From RGIG4608 sp051867875 (GTDB lineage Bacteria; Bacillota; Clostridia; Oscillospirales; CAG-272), in NCBI GenBank assembly GCA_051867875.1, contig JBJDZG010000025.1:60198-124197 (forward strand): a DNA stretch of 64,000 nucleotides. The letters run 5' to 3'. A model generated the notes under the pieces. That model saw only the letters and a program-made list of their open reading frames with translations. It did no database searches and had not been told where the DNA came from. Position 1 is the first letter of the stretch. The number at the start of each line of letters is the position of its first letter. Positions 50,967 through 58,858 of this stretch are shown here, piece after piece. The position numbers and the translations under genes are program-made.

Positions 50967-51959
50967 TCAGTCCCACTTGTTTTTATTTTTGAGAGATTCG
51001 TATATTTCAAGGAAGCTGTCGTGCCTTGATTTTGAGATATCTCCCCTCGCCACTGCTTCGAGAATAGCGCAGCCCTGCTCCTTGGTGTGAGTGCATTTGG
51101 TATATTTGCACTGACCGATATAATCACGAAATTCGCGCATATTGTAAGCGAGGTCCTCTTTATAAAAGAAGTTGAAGCGTTCAAAATCGAGCAGCGAAAA
51201 GCCGGGAGTGTCGGCTACGTATCCCGTATTTTCACTATCGGTTATGGGATAGAGCTCGACGTGTCTTGTGGTGTGCCGTCCACGCTGAATTTTTTGGCTT
51301 ATTGTGTTCGTGGTGAGCGAAAGATTTGGGAAAAGAGCATTTAATAAAGTAGACTTGCCAATTCCCGATGCGCCTGCGAATGCGGAAATCTTTCCGTCAA
51401 GGCGTGTGCTTACGTATTCGCGTATCTTTTCCGTGCCCTCGCCGGTAAGCGCGCTGAGCACGAATGCGTCGTATCCCGCTTTTTCGTAAATCGCACGGAG
51501 CTCCTCGGCGTATTCGGGGTCTAGGTCGCTCTTGCCTATGATTATTACAGGTTCGATGCCGTTATGCTCCGCTATGCAGATGAGCTTATCAACCGTGGGG
51601 AGCACGGGCGCGGGTGAGGCACATGCCATACTGATAAACATTACGTCAAGGTTTGCCATCGGCGGGCGGATAAGCTCGTTTTTGCGTTTTAGTATCTCGG
51701 TTATTCTGATATCCTTTTTGTCGGTTTCACCGTCGTTGTCCTCCAAGGTATGGTCGGTGTAGACTACCTCGACCATATCTCCCACGAGGGGCTTTACGTG
51801 TTCATGCCTGAACGCTCCGCTTGCACTGCAAGCCACCGTTTTGCCCGCGAGCGGGGACGGAGCGTCAAAGCTCTCGCTGTGAGTGTCGGCGGTGTCGAGC
51901 TTTATCGTATAAAGACCGCCGACGCCTTTCAGAATTTTTCCGTGTGTTCTGTATTCCAT
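50967..51959 (-). CDS. rsgA: Ribosome small-subunit-dependent GTPase RsgA
   Basis: This 330-residue protein shows the circularly permuted GTPase order: SKSDLD-like G4 (IIGKSDLD), then FAGASGIGKSTLLNAL (G1, about residue 200) and VADTPGFSLLDF (G3). The zinc motif is CKYTKCTHTKEQGC near the C-terminus. An N-terminal OB fold begins GKILKGVGGLYTI. It checks late 30S assembly. Its start lies 31 bases inside the end of prkC, the usual tight linkage. Confidence 0.95.
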   Translation of the reverse strand: MEYRTHGKILKGVGGLYTIKLDTADTHSESFDAPSPLAGKTVACSASGAFRHEHVKPLVGDMVEVVYTDHTLEDNDGETDKKDIRITEILKRKNELIRPPMANLDVMFISMACASPAPVLPTVDKLICIAEHNGIEPVIIIGKSDLDPEYAEELRAIYEKAGYDAFVLSALTGEGTEKIREYVSTRLDGKISAFAGASGIGKSTLLNALFPNLSLTTNTISQKIQRGRHTTRHVELYPITDSENTGYVADTPGFSLLDFERFNFFYKEDLAYNMREFRDYIGQCKYTKCTHTKEQGCAILEAVARGDISKSRHDSFLEIYESLKNKNKWD

Positions 51960-53440
51960 TCTGTTTCCGTTTCTGTTGATTCGATTTCGTACCCGATATC
52001 TTTGCTCTCACCGTTTCTGCTCTCGGGGGCTATGAGAAGCCATACTCCGAACGAGAGCAAAATGACGAGAATGAGCGAGGCAATTACTCCGAGCATTACG
52101 GAGAGCCACTTGCTTTCGCGCTCTGCACCTTTAAGCCCGGACGCCTCATCAATTACTATCGTATTTGAAGATTGAGTCCTCGGGAGCTTCTGGGAGTGGT
52201 GTGCGGGAATCGAGCCCGAGGGCATTTTCTGCGTTTTACCACCCGTTTGCGAGAGTGTTCCGCCCGTGTGCACCGTTGTTTTACCTGTCTGCGAGAGATT
52301 TTTGCCTGTGTGAGCGACCGTTGTTTTACCCGTCTGCGAGAGCGGGGGAGCAACGGCAGTTCTGCCCGTTACCGAGAGATTCTTTCCCGTATTATATACG
52401 ATATCTTCTTCTCTGGGAGCGAAGGTTTCGAGGTTTGAGGTATTTTTCTTGAAGTACCCCTGATTTTCGGCAAAATTCGCGCCTTTTTCGTTAATGGGAA
52501 TGATTGTTCTGTTGCTGACGTTGGACGCTCCCGACTTTGCCTTTCTGTCGATTATGCGGTAACGGCTTGAATTTTTCTCATTTCCGAATACCGTTTTGGA
52601 GTTCTGGCGCAGCGCGCGGATATCGGTAAGCATTTCCGTCGCCGTGGCGTATCTTGCCTTGGGATTTTTCTCCATGGCGCGCAGAATTATCTGTTCGAGT
52701 CCGACGGAGATATCCTCGCGGAAGTCGCTCGGCGGTGCGGGCTCGGTATTTATCTGCATTCTTGCCACTTCGGTGGGATTTTCGTTATAGAAGGGCAGGC
52801 GGTTCGTCATTGCCTCGTAGAGCATTACGCCGAGCGAGTAGAGGTCGCTCTCGGCTCTCGGAGCTTTACCCTGTGCCTGCTCGGGACTGACGTAATAGAC
52901 CGTGCCGAGAGCTACGTCGTTTCTCTCTTTTGAGCGGTCAAACATGGCGTCGAGCCTTGCTATTCCGAAGTCGGCAACTTTGATACTTCCGTTTTGAAGA
53001 AGTATGATATTCTGCGGCTTGATATCGCAGTGTACGATGCCCTTTGAGTGCATATAATCAAGGGCGGAGAGTATCTGCGTCGCGTAGTAGAGCACCTCGC
53101 GTTCGGGGAGTGCTCCTCTGTGGTCGATGTGCTTTTTGAGCGTAATTCCGTCCACGTATTCCATTATTATGTATTTTGTGCTGTTGGTGATAGCGGTGGT
53201 ATAGACCTGCACGATATTGGGGTGAGAGAGAAGGGAGAGGGCGGTGGACTCGTTGATGAAAAGCTTTATCTGCTTTGCGTTATGCTCGAGCTTTTTCTGC
53301 ATCATCTTTATTGCGACGGAGCGTCCCGTTACCTGGTCGTACGCTCCGTAAACGGTTGCCATACCGCCCGTTCCGATTACGTTTACTATCGTATATCTTC
53401 CCTCAAAGGTCTGACCTATAAAGGGGTCGTATGCTGTCAT
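51929..53440 (-). CDS. prkC: Membrane Ser/Thr protein kinase PrkC, without PASTA domains
   Basis: This 503-residue protein overlaps prpC by four bases. The kinase domain (about 16-275) has GTGGMATVY, the VAIK lysine (Lys45), HCDIKPQN (Asp139; the usual Arg is Cys138), DFG (157-159) and APE-like SPEQ. Residues 351-402 repeat LSQTGKTTVxHTGKN-like units rich in Thr. One helix (446-471) crosses the membrane, and only about 32 residues remain outside, so the three or more PASTA repeats that normally sense wall fragments are absent. The HCD variant suggests activation not governed by the HRD arginine. The pairing with PrpC is conserved. Confidence 0.94.
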   Translation of the reverse strand: MTAYDPFIGQTFEGRYTIVNVIGTGGMATVYGAYDQVTGRSVAIKMMQKKLEHNAKQIKLFINESTALSLLSHPNIVQVYTTAITNSTKYIIMEYVDGITLKKHIDHRGALPEREVLYYATQILSALDYMHSKGIVHCDIKPQNIILLQNGSIKVADFGIARLDAMFDRSKERNDVALGTVYYVSPEQAQGKAPRAESDLYSLGVMLYEAMTNRLPFYNENPTEVARMQINTEPAPPSDFREDISVGLEQIILRAMEKNPKARYATATEMLTDIRALRQNSKTVFGNEKNSSRYRIIDRKAKSGASNVSNRTIIPINEKGANFAENQGYFKKNTSNLETFAPREEDIVYNTGKNLSVTGRTAVAPPLSQTGKTTVAHTGKNLSQTGKTTVHTGGTLSQTGGKTQKMPSGSIPAHHSQKLPRTQSSNTIVIDEASGLKGAERESKWLSVMLGVIASLILVILLSFGVWLLIAPESRNGESKDIGYEIESTETETEWNTEHTEKF

Positions 53441-54213
53441 TTGGTATCCTCCGTTTCTTTGGTTGAAAGCAGGATAGCCGAAATATTATCCACGCCGCCC
53501 GCCTCGTTGGCAAGGCGAATATAGGTGAATATTTTTTCCTCGGTGCTCATCTTTGAGAGGGCTACCTTTTTGAGCACTTCTTTTTTGACGAGCCCGTGGA
53601 GTCCGTCCGAACAGAGCAAAAAGTGATTTTCGCTTTTTGGGGAAACTCTGCGCTCGAAAATGTCGGGCTCGACCTCGTCCCTTATGCCGATTGCCTTCGT
53701 TATGAGGTTTTTGCGGGGGTGATTTTCTGCCTCTTCTTCGGTTATTTCTTTATTGTCAATAAGCATCTGCACGTAAGAATGGTCCTTCGTGAGCTGTTTT
53801 ATCTGTCTTTTGTTTATCATATAAAGCCTGCTGTCGCCGACGTTGGCGTAGTAGAGCTTTGAGCGGGACTTGCAATAAACTGCGGCGTTGAGGGTACAGC
53901 CCATGCCGAAAAGAGAGAGGTCCTCTCTCGAGCGGGAGAGTATGGCGGAGTTTGCAAGGTCGATACTCTCTTTTATGGCAGATTTCATTTTCTTGCTGTC
54001 AAATTTGGCTTTTTCAAGCTCTTCGGAACGGGAAGTGAGGCTGTCCATAAAGGCATTTTCCGCTATCTCGCTGGCTATCTGACCGCCGACAGCCCCGCCC
54101 ATTCCGTCGCAGACTACCGCTATAACGAGTCCGTTTTTAAGGCAGGTTATGCCTATGTAATCCTCATTTTCTTCTCTGACCATTCCTTTGTCAGTCAAGC
54201 CGTAAATGTTCAT
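53437..54213 (-). CDS. prpC: PP2C-type protein phosphatase PrpC
   Basis: This 258-residue protein starts MNIYGLTDKGMVREENEDYIG with metal-binding aspartates in VCDGMGGAVGGQIAS. Further motifs are ANVGDSRLYM, LTKDHSYVQML and FLLCSDGLHGLV, with NISAILL near the end. It removes phosphate from PrkC and its targets. GGAG precedes the ATG, and the stop overlaps the prkC start as ATGA, so the antagonistic pair is translationally coupled. Confidence 0.95.
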   Translation of the reverse strand: MNIYGLTDKGMVREENEDYIGITCLKNGLVIAVVCDGMGGAVGGQIASEIAENAFMDSLTSRSEELEKAKFDSKKMKSAIKESIDLANSAILSRSREDLSLFGMGCTLNAAVYCKSRSKLYYANVGDSRLYMINKRQIKQLTKDHSYVQMLIDNKEITEEEAENHPRKNLITKAIGIRDEVEPDIFERRVSPKSENHFLLCSDGLHGLVKKEVLKKVALSKMSTEEKIFTYIRLANEAGGVDNISAILLSTKETEDTK

Positions 54214-54242
54214 TGGAGTCTCCGTTCTTTCTTTGAAAATTC

Positions 54243-55301
54243 TTATCTGTTTTCTTCTTTTTTCATCTCGTCGCGTCTTAGCTGTCCGCAGGATGCATTG
54301 ATATCTGCGCCGAGCGTTCTGCGCACCGTTGCGCGTATTCCGTTATCTTCGAGCACGCGCGCGAATTTTTTGATTTGCTCCTTACCGCTCTTCTTAAAAT
54401 CCCGCTCTTTGACCGGATTTACGGGAATTAGGTTGACGTGAATGGGCATGGTGCTCGTCCGCGTTCGGAGCTTGGAGTTGAGTTTTTTTGCAAGAGCGAG
54501 AGCGTTTTCCTCGCTATCATTTTCGCCCGCTATGAGCGTATATTCAAAGGAAATGCGTCTGCCCGTTTTATTGAAGTACGCACGGCAGGCATCAAGGAGC
54601 TCATCTACGCCGTAACGGCGGTTGACGGGCATTATCCTGCTTCTTATTTCGTCGTTGCAGGCGTGAAGAGATATGGAGAGTGTTATTGCAAAGTCCTCCT
54701 CGGCGAGCCGATATATTTTATCAACGAGTCCGCAGGTGGAAAGGGAAATGTGGCGGTAGCCGATACCCATTCCGTCGGGGCTTCCGACAAGGCGCAGGAA
54801 TTTTACGACGTTGTCGTAGTTGTCAAGGGGCTCTCCTATGCCCATCATAACTATTCCGTCAATTCTCTCGCCAAGGTCCTTTTGTGCCGAAATTATCTGC
54901 CCGAGCAGTTCGCAAACTTCAAGGTCGCGCACCTTTCCGCCGATGGTTGAAGCGCAGAACGCACAGCCCATTCTGCAACCTATCTGGCTCGATATACATA
55001 TCGTCGTTCCGTGCTCGTATCTCATAACGACGCTCTCGACGCAGTTTCCGTCATCGAGCTCAAAGAGGTATTTCACCGTTCCGTCAAGTGCGGAAACGAG
55101 CTTTCTTCTTATTTGCGGAAGGCTGTATTTTGCGTTTTCAAATATTTTGTCCTTGGTTTTCTGTGAAAGGTTCGTGAGCTCAGCGGGGGAAATTCCCTTG
55201 TGCATCGGCGTAAAAATCTGCTTTGCGCGGAATTTTGCCTCGCCTATTGAGAGAACGTAGCTCTCAAGCTCCTCAAACGTGAAATTCAAGAGGTTTTGCA
55301 T
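54243..55301 (-). CDS. rlmN: Dual-specificity RNA methyltransferase RlmN
   Basis: This 352-residue radical SAM methyltransferase has AAGGAGG before its ATG. The cluster is CRMGCAFC (Cx3Cx2C). Also visible are MGIGEPLDNYDNV, LSTCGLVDKIY, ISLHACNDEIRSRIMPVN, and the catalytic C-terminal cysteine in GADINASCGQL. It methylates A2503 of 23S rRNA and A37 of some tRNAs. The order rsmB-rlmN-prpC-prkC is conserved in Firmicutes. Confidence 0.96.
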   Translation of the reverse strand: MQNLLNFTFEELESYVLSIGEAKFRAKQIFTPMHKGISPAELTNLSQKTKDKIFENAKYSLPQIRRKLVSALDGTVKYLFELDDGNCVESVVMRYEHGTTICISSQIGCRMGCAFCASTIGGKVRDLEVCELLGQIISAQKDLGERIDGIVMMGIGEPLDNYDNVVKFLRLVGSPDGMGIGYRHISLSTCGLVDKIYRLAEEDFAITLSISLHACNDEIRSRIMPVNRRYGVDELLDACRAYFNKTGRRISFEYTLIAGENDSEENALALAKKLNSKLRTRTSTMPIHVNLIPVNPVKERDFKKSGKEQIKKFARVLEDNGIRATVRRTLGADINASCGQLRRDEMKKEENR

Positions 55302-55315
55302 TGTGCCTCCTTGGT

Positions 55316-56626
55316 TTATGCGGTTTTTGTCAGTTTTGCGATAAAAAATCCGTCGGTTCCCTGTGTGTCGGGAAGGAGTGTTATCATTCCGCTCTCGGCG
55401 TGAAGACCGCCGACGGAGAACGGAACGGGCTCAAAATCGGGGTGTGCCGCCAAAAATTTTTTGACGTTGTTTTCATTTTCGTCGGGGAGTATCGTGCATG
55501 TCGAATATACGAGCGTTCCTCCGACTTTGAGATATCTTGAAACATTTTCAAGAATATCAAGCTGGATTTGCGGAAGTGCGGCACTGTCAGCGACGTTTTT
55601 ATAGCGGATTTCGGGCTTTTTTGCTATGACTCCGAAGCCCGAACAGGGAACGTCGCAGATTATTCTGTCGGCGCTTTGCCCGTATTCGGGAATAAAGACG
55701 CGCGCATCGTGTGCTTCGATGCGGATTATCGTGATGCCGAGGCGCTCCGCCCCGCTCTTTACAAGGGATAGTTTGTTTTCGTGTATATCAAAGGCGAGAA
55801 TTTCGCCGTCGTTTTCCATGGTCATGGCGGCGGAAAAGCTCTTACCGCCGGGGCAGGCACAGACGTCGAACACTCTTTCGCCGCGTCTTGCGCCGAGCGC
55901 GTCCGTACAAATCTGCGACGCCTCGTCCTGAACGGTAACTCTGCCGTCAGCGAGGTATTCGAGCTCGCTCACAGCGCCGTTTTGAAGAATTATTCCGTCG
56001 GGGGAATAGGGAGTGGGCATAGCGTCGGGGAATTTTTTGCGAAGCTCGCAGAGCAAGATGTCCCTTGAACATTTGAGGGTATTTACGCGGAGTGTAAGGG
56101 GCGCTTTTTGCTCAAATGCACCGAGTATCGACTCCGTTTTTTCAAAACCGTAATGCGCGAGAAGCTCGCAAACAAGGCTCTCTCCGACGGAATAGCAAAC
56201 GGAGAGATATTTTACCTCGTCGCTTCTGTCGGGGAACTTGATTTCCTTTCGCGTGTATGCGCGCAAAAGCGCATTTACGAAGCTTTTTGAGCGCTTATTT
56301 GCAAGGGCGACCGTTTCGTTTACCGAGGCAAAGGACGGCACTCTGTCCATGTATCGAAGCTGATAGATTCCGAGACGGAGAATATTTCTCGTGTCCCTCT
56401 CAATTTTGCTTTGCGGAATAGAGGAAAGTGAAGAAATTATATAATCGAGTGTGATTTTTCGCTCGATAACGCCGTAGACGAGCGCGGAGAGAAACGCCTT
56501 GTCGGTGCCTCCGAGTCCGTGTCTTTTTATGGCGGTGTCGAGGTTTATGTTTGAATATCCGCCCGCTTCGCACCGCGTGAGCACCTCAAGAGCGAGTGCG
56601 CGGATATTTACGGCATTTGTTTCCAT
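55316..56626 (-). CDS. rsmB: 16S rRNA (cytosine-967) methyltransferase RsmB
   Basis: This 436-residue protein has an N-terminal NusB-like domain (about 1-140) and a C-terminal SAM domain. Motifs are VQDEASQICTDALG, VCACPGGKSFSAAM (motif I), ICDVPCSGFGVIAKKPEIRY with one catalytic cysteine, and LVYSTCTILPDENE with the second. Length is normal. It follows the zinc peptidase gene and precedes rlmN by 14 bases. Confidence 0.95.
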   Translation of the reverse strand: METNAVNIRALALEVLTRCEAGGYSNINLDTAIKRHGLGGTDKAFLSALVYGVIERKITLDYIISSLSSIPQSKIERDTRNILRLGIYQLRYMDRVPSFASVNETVALANKRSKSFVNALLRAYTRKEIKFPDRSDEVKYLSVCYSVGESLVCELLAHYGFEKTESILGAFEQKAPLTLRVNTLKCSRDILLCELRKKFPDAMPTPYSPDGIILQNGAVSELEYLADGRVTVQDEASQICTDALGARRGERVFDVCACPGGKSFSAAMTMENDGEILAFDIHENKLSLVKSGAERLGITIIRIEAHDARVFIPEYGQSADRIICDVPCSGFGVIAKKPEIRYKNVADSAALPQIQLDILENVSRYLKVGGTLVYSTCTILPDENENNVKKFLAAHPDFEPVPFSVGGLHAESGMITLLPDTQGTDGFFIAKLTKTA

Positions 56627-56648
56627 AAGACCTGAAATTTAATTTGAG

Positions 56649-57353
56649 TTAATCTCTTCTGCCTCTGTTTACGATAAGGATAAAGCGGAAGAGCGAAAGG
56701 ATTGACGAAATGAGCGCCGCAACGTAGGTCAGAGCCGCCGCGCGGAGAACCGCTTTTGCGCCTTTGAGCTCGTCCTCGGCGTAAAGCGAGGTCGCTTCAA
56801 GAGTTTCGACGGCGCGCCTTGACGCGTTGAACTCAACGGGAAGCGTTACGAGCTGGAAAACGGTTGCGAGTGCGTAGAGCGCTATTGCAATATTTATGCA
56901 AAGTCCCGAAATATCGGCGGGCACGAAGAAAGCGAGAATCAAGAAAACGAACGCCATGGGCGAGCCGATATTGCAGAGCCTGACTATCGACATACGGAAT
57001 TTAATAGGTGCGTAATTCGTCGCGTACTGTACCGCATGTCCTGCCTCGTGCGCGGCAACACCTGCGGCTGCTATGCTCGTGCTTGAATATGTCGAGTCGG
57101 AGAGCCTTATAACATTTGCCTTCGGGTCGTAATGGTCGGTCAGGTTTCCCGAAACGCGCTCGATTCTCACGCCGTAAACTCCGTGAAAGCGGAGAACTCT
57201 CTCGGCTACGTCAGCGCCCGTAAGTCCGCTTCTTGAAAGCACGCGGTTATATTTATTGAATGTTGAATTTACGTTCATCGAAGCCCACGCTGCGATAATG
57301 ATTCCGGGAAGGAGCAATATCATCGTGGGGTCGAAATAATAGTAAAACGGCAT
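56649..57353 (-). CDS. Membrane zinc metallopeptidase (YugP family)
   Basis: This 234-residue protein has GAGAGGA before its ATG. It has an N-terminal hydrophobic segment (about 8-25), then the zinc motif AAHEAGHAVQY (HExxH, about residue 103), and two or more C-terminal helices (about 125-160 and 205-228). DVAERVL...GVRIERVSGNLTDHYDP is a family hallmark. YugP-type peptidases (PF04298) lack a known substrate. It sits between fmt and rsmB, as in other Clostridia. Confidence 0.92.
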   Translation of the reverse strand: MPFYYYFDPTMILLLPGIIIAAWASMNVNSTFNKYNRVLSRSGLTGADVAERVLRFHGVYGVRIERVSGNLTDHYDPKANVIRLSDSTYSSTSIAAAGVAAHEAGHAVQYATNYAPIKFRMSIVRLCNIGSPMAFVFLILAFFVPADISGLCINIAIALYALATVFQLVTLPVEFNASRRAVETLEATSLYAEDELKGAKAVLRAAALTYVAALISSILSLFRFILIVNRGRRD

Positions 57354-57381
57354 AATTTTTCCTCTCTGTTGTATTGTTTTT

Positions 57382-58317
57382 TTATTTCAGAATATCGTTT
57401 TCGGCAATCTTTCTGCCCCTGATAAAATCGCCCGCACTCATTTTGCCCTTGCCCTCGGGGAGCACTTTCAAAGCATTAATTGAGCCGCGCGCACAAGAGA
57501 TGCGGATTTTGCCGCCCTCCGTGGAGAGCACCTTACCGACCTCGGCGTTTATGCTTTCGCGCTCGCAGATTTCGCTCTCGACAATTTTGAGCAATTTACC
57601 GTCGGGCGTATGCGCATATGCGAGCGGAATGGGGGAAAGACCTCTTATGAGATTGTGGACGGTGTCCGCGTCTGTGCCAAAGTCGATAACGCAGTCCTCC
57701 TTCGTGATTTTTGAGGTGTGAGTCGCCTTTGAGTGGTCTTGGGGAATGGGCGTAATTTTGCCTGCTTTGAGTCCGTCGACGGTACGGCAGAGCAAATCTG
57801 CTCCGAGCGCGCCGAGGCGGTCGTGAATTATCTCAAAATTGTCGTTTTCGGCGATTTCGCACTCCGCGCGCAGAAGCATATCGCCCGTATCAAGTCCCTC
57901 TGCCATATACATAGTGGTTATTCCCGTCACCTTTTTGCCGTCGATGATGGCTCTTTGCATGGGCGCGGCGCCTCTGTATTTGGGAAGGAGCGAGCCGTGA
58001 ACGTTCACACAGCCGTACTTGGGGTAATCGAGCACGTTTTTGGGCAAAATCTTGCCGTAAGCGACAACCGCTATAAGCTCGGGATTAAGCTCGGAGAGAA
58101 GTGCCGCAAATTCTTCTGTGCGAAGGCTTGCGGGCTGATACACGGGAATGTTTTTCTCCAAGGCGTATGCCTTTACGGGCGGGGGGGTGAGCACGTAGCC
58201 CCTGCCTTTGGGCTTGTCGGGCTGTGTTACGGCGGCGATGACGTCGTATCCGCGCTCGACGAGTGCTTTGAGTGAAAATAGGGCAAAATCGGGTGTGCCC
58301 ATAAAGAGTATTCTCAT
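57382..58317 (-). CDS. fmt: Methionyl-tRNA formyltransferase
   Basis: This 311-residue protein has AAAGGAG before its ATG. It starts MRILFMGTPDFALFSLKAL and has VNVHGSLLPKYRGAAPMQRAI, containing the SLLPKYRG folate-binding loop, and MAEGLDTGDML. The C-terminal OB-fold binds the tRNA. It formylates initiator Met-tRNA and is encoded directly after def, which removes the formyl group later. Confidence 0.97.
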   Translation of the reverse strand: MRILFMGTPDFALFSLKALVERGYDVIAAVTQPDKPKGRGYVLTPPPVKAYALEKNIPVYQPASLRTEEFAALLSELNPELIAVVAYGKILPKNVLDYPKYGCVNVHGSLLPKYRGAAPMQRAIIDGKKVTGITTMYMAEGLDTGDMLLRAECEIAENDNFEIIHDRLGALGADLLCRTVDGLKAGKITPIPQDHSKATHTSKITKEDCVIDFGTDADTVHNLIRGLSPIPLAYAHTPDGKLLKIVESEICERESINAEVGKVLSTEGGKIRISCARGSINALKVLPEGKGKMSAGDFIRGRKIAENDILK

Positions 58318-58336
58318 TTTTTGCTCCTTTTATTGA

Positions 58337-58810
58337 TTAATTGGCGTCGTCGGGAGTAACCGTTTCGATTTCCGACGCGATATCGATATAGAGCTTACCG
58401 TCGAGGTGGTCGAGCTCGTGGCAGATGGCTCTCGCCAAAAATTCGGAGCCGTTAATCTCTATCTCCTCGCCCGCTCTGTTGAGGGCTCTTACCGTTACGT
58501 GCATGGGACGGGTTACGGTGCCCCATTTATTCGGCACAGACAGGCAGCCCTCCGTGCCCGTCTGCTCGCCGGCGTAAGCGACGATTTTCGGATTGATGAG
58601 CTCGATGAGTTGTCCTTGTTCAACCTCGATTACGACGATTCTGCGGAGCACGCCGACCTGCGGAGCGGCAAGTCCTACGCCGTTTGCGTCCCTCATGGTT
58701 TCCGCCATATCGTCAAGAAGACGGAGCGTGCGGGGGGTTATTTCTTCAACGGGACGGCACTTCTTGCGGAGCGTTTCGTCGCCGACTTTTACAATTTTAA
58801 GCTTTGCCAT
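58337..58810 (-). CDS. def: Peptide deformylase
   Basis: This 157-residue protein has the three PDF motifs: GVGLAAPQVG (about 44-53), EGCLSVP (about 90-96) with the metal cysteine, and ICHELDHLDG (about 131-140) with two metal histidines. It removes the formyl group from nascent proteins. AAAGGA precedes the ATG. It lies between priA and fmt. Confidence 0.97.
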   Translation of the reverse strand: MAKLKIVKVGDETLRKKCRPVEEITPRTLRLLDDMAETMRDANGVGLAAPQVGVLRRIVVIEVEQGQLIELINPKIVAYAGEQTGTEGCLSVPNKWGTVTRPMHVTVRALNRAGEEIEINGSEFLARAICHELDHLDGKLYIDIASEIETVTPDDAN

Positions 58811-58858
58811 TGTTTTTGTTTTCCTTTCGTGGAGGTATATGAGTTGATATAGCCGTTT

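Noticed and set aside
50951..50975. Promoter-like TATAAT at the rsgA/thiN junction
   Set aside because: No -35 at 16-18 bases; probably chance in the stop/start junction.
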